NCBI GenBank assembly: GCA_027625915.1
Contig: JANTQA010000021.1
Span: forward strand, 806,001-870,000
From: Anaeramoeba flamelloides
Lineage: Eukaryota; Metamonada; Anaeramoebidae
Direction: 5' to 3'
Length of the DNA stretch: 64,000 bases
Shown here: positions 1-10,956 of the stretch, in pieces
Position numbering within the stretch: the stretch's first letter is position 1
Layout of the letters: each line of letters opens with the position of its first letter
Program-made: the position numbers and the translations under genes
The notes under the pieces: model-generated
Database searches by the model: none
Seen by the model: only the letters and a program-made list of their open reading frames with translations
What the model was told of the DNA's origin: nothing

Positions 1-3000
1 TTTTAAAAAGTTTTTAATTTGACAAATAAATTTAAAAATTGAATTTTAGTCAAATAAAATACTCAAAATGAATTCTACCCAGATGAAATTGAATTAGTAT
101 ATAAAAAAGAATTATTTCAGATCTCTAATAATACGTATTATTCAATATTTTTTTAGATTGTAGTATGGGATTATTTTTACAATAAAACCCCTTTATTTAA
201 TTATTTTGAAGAACTGATAGATCTTGCATTTTTCTTCTTATAATTCGAGTAGTATTTGGGATAACAAAATCAATTATCGAATTATATCAAAATTGGTTCA
301 TTATTAAAGAATTGACAAAAAAAATCGAGGTCGATTCAATGAATTCTATTTGGTCTTTTAGTTGATTAAATTGGAATTAATTTGAAGGTTATTACTATTT
401 AGTTCAACACTTTTCCTTTTACAAGCAAAAATTTCGATTATTACGTGTTCTGGCTTTGTTTCATTTTTGGAGATTTCTGAAAACTAACTTTTTATTAATT
501 ATTTTTTTTTTGATTTTCTTTTTCTTGTTAGGTCATTGTTTCCTTGAGTATATTCGATTTCCTAAACAATCTAGCCAGAGACAGAATTCCATAATTACTA
601 CTTTTTTTTTTCAAATTATGTTTTTAAAACCTCACAAAAGTGTGACAAATTGAAATTCAAAAGAGAACCGATTCAATGTTGTTCTCTATTTCTTGCTCAA
701 AACTATAAATAATACATTTTTTATTCCAAAATATTAATTATTGAATTTCAATTATGAATAAAAGTGAATTTACAGCGTAACCGAACCAATTTTACCTTTT
801 CAATCTATTGTTTGTTATTATATTTCAACGAAACAAATTTTTCATTTTGTCTTTTGATCAAACTTTTTCAAAATGTTCCACAAAAGTAATTATAAACCCA
901 TAACAAAAAAGAATTTTTCAAGTTGTTTAAAAAGAATCGAAAATAAATTCTCTGATTTTGTCATCACGAAACAGTTTTTCGTTCTGATATGTGTTTGTAT
1001 AAAAAAAGGAAAAGTGTTTTTTATTTTGTTTTAATTTTTTTAAATAGATAAAAAAAATTACATTCTAATTCTTCAAAAACTCGATTTATAAATGAAAAAA
1101 AAAGGGAAATTGTAGTGAAATTTTTCTCATCTTTCTAAATAAATAACTAGTTTTTCCAAAAAGGTTATGGGTTTTCTTAAATATGAAAATTTGTGATTTG
1201 TTTTTGTATACACTTTTTGGTAAGTTGTCTTTTTGGTTGAGGAAACAAAAGAAGTCTTTTAAAAAAATTGAAAATAGAGAGAAAATTTATATTTTTGGAA
1301 ATTTTATTCAAAATAAGATTACACTCTAATTTCAAAATTTTCTGCAATTAAATACTATGACAAATTTAAAATAAATATCTGTCATTATTTCCCGAAAACA
1401 AGGGAAATACCAAAAGTTTTGTCCTGACAGCTTACTTGATACTAAAACAAAAACTAAAAAATTTGAGATCAAAAAACTTTATTGTTTGATAAATAAAAAC
1501 AAAAGAGTTTATTTTTTCTTTTTTGGTTTTCTTTTTCTTGAAAAAATTACTTTATTAATGGTAACAAATGAAGAGTGGTTTAAAGAGTTATTTGAGTATT
1601 ATTTTAATTTCTTTTTTATTTTTTGTTTGAAGATCCAATAGTTTCAAAATGAGTAATACACACAGCACCACATAAAAATTAACCAACTTTTGTTGGTTTT
1701 TGGATTTTTCTTCCAACAGTTATTGTTTCAAAGGCATATCTCTTCAAGTAGTTGTTTCGATCCACGAATTAGGTGTTTTTTTGTTCTGCTTTTTCTTTTT
1801 GATTTTTTTGTATCCTTTTTCAGACAAGGCCAATGAACTAACATTTCGATTAACAAGAAGTATCTTTTCCCATCTTTGAATTGTAAAGAAATCCCCTCTG
1901 ATTTTTTTGCATTTAGTGTTCCTTAAAAGAGATCTTTCTTTTTCTTTCTACTTTTGAATCCACATTTCAAAAAATAATTAAAAAGTGAGTTATTTTAATC
2001 AAAAGAAAAAAAATGAAAACACAAAGATTTTTTTTCAAACTTTTATACAGGTTTAAACTCGAGCTACATGTATTTTTCAACATTTTCCTTGTTGCTTAGA
2101 ATCACTTAAAAAGATTTAAAACTTCCCACTTTGATCTATTAAAGCTACTTTCCAAATACTTTTTTTTCTCAAAATCTTCACTTCTCTAAAGACACAGAAC
2201 CGAAAGGAAACCTCATTTAAACTGTTCTTTTCACTTTTGTAACTGCGAAATGTTTTTTTTAGAGTTACAAAATTTTTAATCAACTATTGAGAAACAAAAT
2301 TGTAAAATTGGTTTGTTAAACCTTTACTCTTCATATAGAACACTTTCCTGTCCTTTAGATCTAATTTAAAAATTTTGTGAGAATTATTCTGTTTTTTGAG
2401 ATACACCTAAAATCCACCCAGGGGTAGTACAGTCCATGAATACAATTTTTGTTGAAGCAATATTGCTAATACTTTGTAAAGTGGGTATCCACTTTTCTTT
2501 TCATTTTTTTAGATTTTTTTCTGTGGAGGTACATAACTAAATTTTTTTCCTTCTTTTTTCTTTTTAAATCTTTTTTTACTCATTTCAAATAGGGTGCTAT
2601 ATTGGCTTAAATGTTGAGAAACTTTTGTAAAATTAGTTATTACTTCAAAAGATTCTTACTCTCAAGTTGTTTTAAAAGTTGAGGCTTTAGATTACAAAAA
2701 TGGAAATTGAACTAAAAATTTCATTAAATAAAATTGAATTTATCTGTATTTATGAAACACTCAAAATTTATTAAAATTACTAATCGTGGAAAGATCTTTT
2801 CCAAAATGGATTTTTGATATATTATTTCAATTATTTTTATGAAATAAAATCATCAAAAATTAACAAACCTAGTCAACCTCAACTAATTATCACCCAATTT
2901 ATTTTTAGAATAAAATCTCAAAATACAAATAAAATTAAAATATAACTTTGCTTAACGGACTTGTAAATATTAGATATTATTTTTTTACAAAGGTAATAGA

Positions 3001-3810
3001 GTTATCTTTACTAAAAGGAACAAATTAAACCAGATCAGCAAACTTTTTATTTAACTTTAGAGAAATGAGTTAATCTTTTTACTAAGTTATTGTTCCCCAA
3101 TTAAATTTTCTATAACAAAGTATGATTCTTTTTGTTTGGATTTTTTAGATCCGAAATCTTAAAAAAAAAAAAAATTGGAAAAATATTTTTGTTTTTTTAA
3201 ACAATCTCACTTTTACTAATTTCTGAGAGTTCGTATGAAGGAAAATATTTTAATATTTAATTGTATTTTAAAAAAAAAAAAATAAATAAAAAACAACCTA
3301 AAATATAATACCCCAAGTTTAGGGAAAATGGATCATAACAGATATAAAGTAATTCTGTTAAAAGCTTCGAAAACAATTAAAATTCTTATTTTTCCATCTA
3401 ATGTGTAGACTTGTATTTAAACTCCTTGGAAAGTGTTTGATTTCCCATTTTTTTAAAAACCAAAACAAAATAAAAACATTTTTTTCTTTTTAAAGCCCAA
3501 TTTAGGTAAATTATTTAATTGTGTGAAAAAAGAATTAATTGTATGAAAAAAAATTATGGATATATGAGTAAAAAAAAAGTTCAAATTTTAATTTTTTTAC
3601 TAATTCCAAATTACTATTCGAGAAAAAATTCAATAGGGATAAAAAGATCCACTTTTTTTTAAAAAATATAAACTAGAAAAGTAAAGGAAGAACCCATTAA
3701 GAAAAGCAAAAAATAAATGATTCAAGACAAAATGGAGGATTAATAATAATAAAAGTTATGATAATACTATCTTTCAATAAAGAGTTATCCTTTCATTGAT
3801 CTGTCTTAAA

Positions 3811-3890
3811 AAATTTGTTGAAAAATTTAACTATTTTTATAAGATCTCCAAAATCACCAATTATATTTGGATAATAATTAGATTTACATT
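3811..3890 (+). repeat. dispersed repeat R7, fragment
   Basis: Short diverged copy of a sequence also seen at 7545-7640 (+) and 63270-63345 (-). The shared core is a TTTGTTGAAAA-like run, an ACTATTTTTAAGATCTCCAAA-like run (written AAGATCTCCAAA at its most conserved part), then AGATTTA. It is non-coding and of unknown class. Confidence 0.4.
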
Positions 3891-4019
3891 TTCTTAATTG
3901 ATTCGATCAAAAATTCTATTGGAGAATTATTCTTTTAAGTCATTTTATTTCTTCTTTAAAGGAGTTTAGGTTTTTTTTTTATTAAAACAAAATCAAATAG
4001 TAACAAGCTCTTAAATTTT

Positions 4020-5830
4020 TTTTTGTAATTTGTGTTTTTGATTTTGAAATGGATGAATTAACCCCACCCACCCAATTAATTAATTTATGTCACTTTTTTG
4101 AAATCCTAAATTTGCATTTTTATAATAATAAAATGAAAAAAAGTAACCAGTTTTTATTAACATCTAAGTGAATTCATGAAAATAGGAAAACATATGTTTT
4201 GTTTTATGTTGGAAAGTATTGATTCTGAAAAAAATTGTTTTTATTTTTTTAGTATTTTCAATAATTAATATTTCAATACAAACCTCAACCAATAAAAATA
4301 ACTAAAGTAGAGGCGATTAAAAAATGAATTTTTGGTAGAATTTTTATAAATGTTTATAAATGAAACTGAACTCTATTCAGGATTTTTTTTTATTCTTACA
4401 AGTTTGAAAACAAGTAGTTTCAGTGCTTTCAAAAAATAGAAATAATTATTAAAAAAATGTTCGATTTATAAAAATATTTTTTTATAAATCCTGTAGTCTG
4501 ATTCACAATAATCCCCAATATAATAATTTAAATCATTTTTATAAGAAAAAAAAAATATTTTGAATTTTTAGGCTATAATTACAAAATTCCTAACTAATTT
4601 CAAGAAAATTTTATTTTGAAAAACCAACTTTTATAGTAAGAAAAAAATACAATTTCTAAATAAAATCTGTAAATGACCTTAAAATTTTAATATTTATAAA
4701 TAACAATTCTTAAAAAATACAACAATTTTTTCAATGGGATAAATAATTTTTTTTTTTTTTTTGCTTAACTCAAAGCATGATCTCAAAAAAGAAAAAAAAA
4801 ATTATTTCGGTAATTTTCTTGAAAAAAAGATATGGTGCCGTGTGATAAGGATCAATGCGGTAATAGAAAAGATTAAATTATTTATAATGTAAGAAATAAT
4901 ATGACTTTTCTATAGAATTGACCAACATATGAAAATAATCCCAGAACTGGATATCTGAATTAAAAAAAAATTAATATATCTATATATATAATTAAATAAT
5001 AATAGTACTAATATTATTATAAAAAAGGATTCAACTTGCTTATTAGCCATATTTGATAATAAATTTATTTTTGAGTCTTTAATAAAATTCCTAAATAAAA
5101 ATTTAGGAATTCGTCCAGTGCTACCAAGTGCAATAGAGTGCCTAGGTTTTCATGATGTTTTCTGTTTTATTTATGAAGTGTTCTAGGTTTTTTTCCTTTA
5201 TGAAATAAACAGAATACTCGAAAAAACCTAACCACATTTTTTTTTTAATTTGTGAAATATAAAGAAAATTAAATAATTTTTTTTTTAATTTCTAAAATTA
5301 AAAAAGACCTAACGGTGGTTTTCCAGAATTCAAAAGAATGGAGAAGTATCACAGATTATACTCAATTCCTTAAATTGTGGAAATCCTGATGTGAAGTGTC
5401 ATCAAGTACCGTCAAGAGCCTAGGTTTACTTGAGGTTTTCTGTTTTATTTGTGAAGTTTTCGAGGTGTTTCAAATAAACAGAAAACTCAAGAAAACCTAA
5501 CGGCGCTTTTTTTTAATTTGAGAAATAACCCAAAAATTTTGTTAAATTTTTGTTTTATTTCTTAAAGTAAAAAAAACCTAACGGAAAACAATAGGGATTA
5601 GGAACCATTCCCTTAAATAATAAAAAAAAAAGAAATAATATCAAGGTAAAGTTTTCTTTTTCATAAAAAAAGGAAAAAACAATTGATCACTCTGAAAAAA
5701 TTTTCTTTTCTAGGTTTTTGAGTTGATCAGAATTTTTTGAGACTATGAATCCCCAAAATATGTAAAATGAGAAAGCCAACAATAAATTATTATTAAAATT
5801 ATGTTCTATTGTCATAGAGTACCGATCCTT
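4020..5830 (+). repeat. dispersed repeat R6, copy 1 (interrupted)
   Basis: Segments 4020-4740 and about 5640-5830 are recognisably homologous, in the same order and strand, to 52240-53285. Shared landmarks are GAAATGGATGA, a GAAAAAAAGTAACC run, TTTTATGTTGGAAAGT, ATTAATATTTCAAT followed by CAAxCC(C/T)AxCCAATAAAA, TTTCTAAATAAAATCT, and GATCAGAATTTTTTGA near the right end. Copy 1 is about 770 bp longer because of material between 4740 and 5640 that includes the tandem stem-loops. No coding potential is seen. Confidence 0.55.
5114..5583 (+). repeat. two tandem stem-loop units with CCTAACGG ends
   Basis: Unit 1 (about 5114-5313) and unit 2 (about 5393-5583) are diverged tandem copies. Each holds an inverted repeat. 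In unit 2 the left arm (5420-5452, containing AGGTTTACTTGAGG and TTCTGTTTTATTTG) pairs with 5470-5502 (CAAATAAACAGAAAACTC then AAGAAAACCT), with a loop of about 17 nt. Both units end near a second ACCTAACGG box (5307-5315 and 5576-5583). No protein is encoded. Confidence 0.6.
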
Positions 5831-5940
5831 TAATTTATTAGACTTTTTGGTTATATATAAGGTTTACAATTAGAAATAGTGATTAACTTTTTTTCCTTTT
5901 TCACATTTTTTCCAATATGTTTAGATCCGATCACAGTTTT

Positions 5941-5960
5941 GTGTGTGTGCGTGTGTGTGT
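5941..5960 (+). repeat. GT dinucleotide microsatellite
   Basis: About ten GT units with one C interruption (GTGTGTGTGC then GTGTGTGTGT). It is the only GT microsatellite noticed in the window. Confidence 0.9.
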
Positions 5961-7459
5961 TAAAACATCATATCTAGGTTTAATTAAACTTTCCCAATAT
6001 AAATATATTATAATTTTTTTTCTAATTCATTAATTAAAACTTTATATTTCAAACTTAAGACTTATTATATAAAAAAAGAACCAAAAATTAGAATTTTTAT
6101 TATTATTTTTTTGAGAAAGGATTAATTAAAGATATTTTATATCAAAAGAGAGAAGCTGAAAAATTATTAAAATATTAATAAAAAATTATAATATCATATG
6201 TGTGACCAAGTTTAAAAACCTTATTAGTTGATGAAACTTCCCCAGAATTCACAGAAGGGATAAAAAAAAAACCATAAAATTGTCCTCATTATAGATTAAA
6301 ATCTTGCAATATGAGCTAAGTAATTAGTATTCCGCCATTGTTGAATTTTTTTTTTTTAATTTGAAAGAACGGGGTAAAAACTTGTATTTTCGAAATAAAA
6401 ACACCAATTTAAAAAAAAATTGAAACTACGTCTCATGGCAGGGCACCAGGTAACCAAATATATCTATTTATATTACTATTTTAACTATTTTTTGTTTTCA
6501 ATTTTTATTTTTGCTTTTACTTTATTCCCTTAATTTTTCTATTCATAAGAGACTTGTTGAAAAATCTACAAAAAGAATAATCAATTTCATAATTTGATTA
6601 ATTATATTACTATGTTTCTTTGTATTTTTTCCAACGGATAACTTTATCATTAAGTTTCTTATCTAAAAAAATTGATAATTTTTTTTTTCCATTTGATTCT
6701 GATAAATTTATATCTTTTACAATACAAAATGGAATGATTTATGTTTTCGTAATATTGATTATAATAATCACATTTTTTATAATTTTTCCTATTTTTCTTT
6801 GAATATGTTGTATTCATATTAATTTTAATTAAACTGGAATACAAATTTTTGAAAAAAAAAAAATCATATTTAATAAATTCTAGGTGAAATACTAAATTAG
6901 AACCATTTACCCATTGGAATTTTAACAATAACTGATAAATTACAATGCCCACAAAAACAAAAAATAAATAATTAACAATACTAATAAATCAATAGTGTGT
7001 TAAAAATTTTGGAGAGAGCTAAATAAAAAAAAATGCATTGGTAACTTTGTTGAAATTCTATAAAGAATTATTGATCAGTTAAAGTTTAGATAATATCAAC
7101 TAATTTTCTTTGAGTCCGTCTATTTTGAAAATCTCAACTTTAATATAATATCAATTGTCGAAAAAAATTATCGATCAAAACGAAACAAGTATGTAATTCA
7201 AAAAATGAAATGAAAACAAAAAACTAAAAGATGAAAAAATGATTTTCATATTTTACAATAATCAAACCAATTTCCAGTTCGAATGGTATTAAATTATTGT
7301 GGTTATTTGATCGTTTTAACTGTGTTAAAAATTTTGAATTGTGGCTGATTATTACCCTTTGATAAAAAAAGATCAACACAGTTTTTAATTTAGAACCTTA
7401 ATATATATTAAAAGCAAGATCTATTCATAAAAGAAAAAATATAAATAATTAAAGAAAAA

Positions 7460-7640
7460 ATTGAGATTCGACACAATAAAGGTTTTTTTTTTAATACTAT
7501 CGTTTGGTAAGGGTTTTTCTTTGATTCGATTTTATTATTAAAAATTTGTCTGAAAAAATTGACTATTTTGAAGATCTCCAAATTTTAAGAAACAAAAATT
7601 TCGATATGAAAGTAGATTTAAATTCTGTTTGTATTGTGTT
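7460..7640 (+). repeat. dispersed repeat R7, longer copy
   Basis: Homologous to the reverse complement of 63270-63425 over most of its length. Shared landmarks in order are CACAATAA, TTTTTCTTTGATT, GAAGATCTCCAAA (AAGATCTCCAAA at 63 kb) and GAAAGTAGATTTAAAT. The core also occurs at 3811-3890. It is non-coding and its ends are not resolved. Confidence 0.5.
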
Positions 7641-8336
7641 TGATTGAAAATAATATAATGAATTCTTCTTTGAAGTTGATTTGTTTCTTCCTTTAATTTA
7701 TTTTAACTTTTTGTTTTCAGGTTCTATTAATCTTACCAATTAAAACCCGTGTTAAGTTTTTTCCCCAGTTTCACTATTTTTACTAAATGGTTATTTCCAT
7801 TTTCCACAAAACAAACTTGAAACCAATCATTTTTTTTTAAATAATGTAATTTGTTTTAGTACCAACTGAAAAGTTTATTTTTAATGTTTATACAATGATT
7901 ATTAAAATGTCTTTTCTTTAGGAAAAGAAAGGTTTAATTTTATGATTAAAATAAAAATTAGTTTTATTGTTTTCATTTTTTTATTGTTGATTTATTCCAA
8001 TAAATAATTAGTACAATGCCAGTTTTAAAAATCTTAAATTATTTATTATTATGTTAATTTTTTATGTTATGAATTTTTTAATCCCAAAATTTGATTTTTA
8101 ATTACTTGCCTTTTAAAATTGAAATGTTTATATACATTATTTAGCTGCTGATTGCTTATTTAAATATTTATAAAAACAATCTCGATTGATAAATTTAAAA
8201 AGAAAAAAAAAAATGTTTCAAATCTCTGAAATATAGCAGATACATACATAGATATATCTACACAGTTTATAATGTACAACACATCATGAAATATACTCGT
8301 TTATATGTAAACTGGTGGGCAGATGTTGGAATTTTT

Positions 8337-9662
8337 TTAGTATTGGCCATTCCATAAAAAGGGGTTGTCAATATCCTGTTCTCTCCAATCAACACTTTCC
8401 TCCTGCGAACAAAATTTTTGGACAACAGAAGACAAAAAATTTCTTCTCCTGTCGCGCCTTTCAAGGTAATTAATGATATTTTCATATATAGCAAAAGTTG
8501 CTGCGCTTGCCGGGACAATAACAGCCAATTTTGTTCCAAGCCCTTTCACAAATCCCTTCATCCCTTCCTCAGCATAGATTGTTTTGGTTGCTCTGAAAAT
8601 TGAGCCATATTTTTCGTTTCCATTTTCAACAAACCTTCGGGTTTGCATTTTAGTTTTTAAAACATCAAAGGGGATTGTTAATGTTGCTGAGGCCACTGTT
8701 GCCAGTGTGGATGAAACTATATAATTAAAGACGCCCAGTTCTTGATCGTTTTTGGGCTTTGGATGGTTCAATTCAATCCTACTTTGTTTTTGTATTTGTT
8801 TTCTAATTATGTTCTCCGTTTTTTGTGACCTAGTTAAACAATCCTGAGATTTTGGTTTTTGTTTTTTCTGGTTTTTGTTTGTGCATTGCGGTTCTAGGTT
8901 GGTTTGATCCAGCTGATGCTTCTTTTGAGAAAAAAAGTTCAACTTGAAATTTGATTTGTTCATCATTTGGATTTGTTTTTCCTTGACAAAGTCATAAATT
9001 CCCCAATACAACGGGTAGCACAGTAAGTCCCTAATTAAATAGGGAGTAAAGCCATCAAAAAAAGACAAAAGTCCGTGCTTTTTATAGCTGTATTTAAATG
9101 CTTGTGTCATCGATTTGATCTCGACACCAGAGACATCACGTAGCTGGTGATATTGCTTTGCAATGTCCATAGGGTTTTTAAATCCAATTACACACGCCCT
9201 AGATAATCCTCCCATGACAACAGGCCTTGGATCGTCGGTTACTTGCCGTATGATCCGAGTTACAATGTTTTTGTATTCTTTCCTTGGGGAGACCACCCTC
9301 ATTTTACGGCTCGTTTTGACATAGTGGTAGATCAAAAAAGAAAGCCCAGTCATCGGAGCAGTAGTTAGCGAGCCTAAAATGGATGATTTGAAAAGATTCT
9401 TAGTGCTGAAACCAGAAAATTGTATTCTTGTCTTGATCGTGTCACCAGGACTAAAGAGTATTGCAGTACCAATTCGGGCAAAAGTGCCAGCTAAAAAGTG
9501 TCTCCCTAGCTTGTATTTAGGTTCAGGGGTTTTATCATCATCCCTCCTTGTTTTCATTTTTGGTTTGATCATAAATTGACTATTGTTTTTTCTTTTTGAA
9601 ATTTTTTGAAAAAAATGAGAGACCATCCTTATTTTTTGAGTTTTTTCTGGAAAGTGACTCAT
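8337..9662 (-). CDS. mitochondrial carrier (SLC25) family protein
   Basis: A 441-residue intronless protein with the threefold mitochondrial-carrier repeat. Signature P-x-[DE]-x-x-[KR] motifs are PGDTIK (about 72-77), PMDIAK (164-169) and PFDVLK (331-336), each at the end of an odd-numbered helix. Six membrane helices therefore lie between about 50 and 400. Such carriers exchange small metabolites across the inner membrane of mitochondria or related organelles; the substrate cannot be read from this sequence. Length exceeds the usual 300 residues because of a basic N-terminal extension of about 50 residues and an 80-residue Lys/Gln/Asn-rich insert (229-309) between repeats 2 and 3, plus a charged C-terminal tail. 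The ATG at 9662 is the longest start; ATGs 12, 30 and 35 codons further in are possible and would shorten only the extension. Confidence 0.9.
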   Translation of the reverse strand: MSHFPEKTQKIRMVSHFFQKISKRKNNSQFMIKPKMKTRRDDDKTPEPKYKLGRHFLAGTFARIGTAILFSPGDTIKTRIQFSGFSTKNLFKSSILGSLTTAPMTGLSFLIYHYVKTSRKMRVVSPRKEYKNIVTRIIRQVTDDPRPVVMGGLSRACVIGFKNPMDIAKQYHQLRDVSGVEIKSMTQAFKYSYKKHGLLSFFDGFTPYLIRDLLCYPLYWGIYDFVKEKQIQMMNKSNFKLNFFSQKKHQLDQTNLEPQCTNKNQKKQKPKSQDCLTRSQKTENIIRKQIQKQSRIELNHPKPKNDQELGVFNYIVSSTLATVASATLTIPFDVLKTKMQTRRFVENGNEKYGSIFRATKTIYAEEGMKGFVKGLGTKLAVIVPASAATFAIYENIINYLERRDRRRNFLSSVVQKFCSQEESVDWREQDIDNPFLWNGQY

Positions 9663-10956
9663 TAGGTTCTTTGAAAACAGACCACTTTTTTCCAAATATA
9701 AAATTTTGTCAAAGTTATTTTATTTCAAAGATTTTTTTGAATAAACAATTTGAATAGCTGTTAATATCAGGTTGGAGTTGGTTACTTAAAATACATATAC
9801 CTCGTTGAAAATGTTGTTTTTGATCTTTTTGTGATGGGAAAGACTTTATACTTATCGAATCTTTTTTGGAAAAAATTCAATATTTCTTTTATTTTTGGGT
9901 TTCTAAAACTCATTCGCTCTTTTTTTTTTTTGATTTGTCTTTGATCTAGATTATTTTTCCTGCAAATTATATGTATCGAAATTGTAACTTGGGTTGTAAC
10001 AAAGGTAATATTAACAGAAGAATAGTTTGAACAATTTCTACATTAAGAAAATTTAAATTTATGGGAAGTTGGGGAAAATCTTTAATTAGATTTCTTTTCC
10101 CTTTAATTTCACCCCTAATTTAAATTGTACCAAAGATTTAAGAGAAATTCAAATCAAAAAGTTTTTTCTCGTCTCATTAAAAAGTAAACAAATGATAAAA
10201 TAAAGAAGATTTTTTTCCCCTTTTGAATGAATCTATCAAGGTTAGTAAAAATTTCACAAAATAAAATCCAAAGGTAATCGTTTATCATTCTTATCAAGGA
10301 ACAAGTTGAACTTAGGATCTTTTAAAAAAAAAGATAAGAAATTCTTTTTTTTCATTGTTTGTGCTTGTTAAAATCAAAAAAGAAACAATAAAACTCAGTT
10401 TTTAAATTCCTTTTGTTTTTGTTGTTTAATTGTTTCGATACTAAAAGTTCAATTGGAAAGAAGAAAGATTTTAATTTGATCAAAATAGTTTTTTTCGTGT
10501 TTGTTCTCAAAATTAAAATTTCTTCACAAGATCTGTTGAATACCAAAAATTTTTTCTTTGGATTGACTTTTTTATGTTATCAGTTTTTTACTCGTTTTTT
10601 TTTTCATTTTTGAAATGAGACTATTCTTTTGGAATAATTCTTTTCATCAATTGAACAAATATTCGGAAAAACTTTTACAAATCTTTTTTTCGTTTATTCA
10701 AAAAAGAAAATTTTTTGATCAATAAAAGATTTTTCTCAAGTTAATAAAAAGTCTAAATCTATTTTGCATTTTATTAAGAGGATTATTGTTTTGTCTTTTT
10801 TTATTATTTAGAATAAAATGATTCATTTTTTTATTTTTCTACCTATTAATTATTTACTTGTAAATTTTTCTTTTTTTTTTTCTTTTTTTTTTTTTTCCTT
10901 CTTTGTTTCTAATTTTTTCTTTATTCAATTTTTTTTCCCATTGTTAAAAAATAGTT
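9663..10956. other. intergenic region between divergent genes
   Basis: This 1.3-kb gap lies between the heads of the carrier gene (-) and the villin gene (+), so it should hold both promoters. It is AT-rich, and T runs precede the villin ATG (10870-10940). No recognisable promoter element, RNA gene or coding region was found. Confidence 0.5.

Larger units (their letters stand above)
1..8336. other. gene-free AT-rich region
   Basis: No open reading frame here looks like a protein. The few short frames are Phe/Ile/Lys-rich and follow T or A runs. The stretch holds only diverged dispersed repeats (listed separately near 3.8, 4.0-5.8 and 7.5 kb), two tandem stem-loops and one short GT microsatellite. 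A gene split into very small exons cannot be excluded by eye. Confidence 0.6.

Noticed and set aside
456-653. 65-codon frame rich in Phe and Leu
   Set aside because: It begins at TTG, consists of T-run translation and shows no homology signal.
6620-6952. Overlapping 60- and 97-codon frames on opposite strands
   Set aside because: Both are translations of A/T runs without domain, intron or start context.
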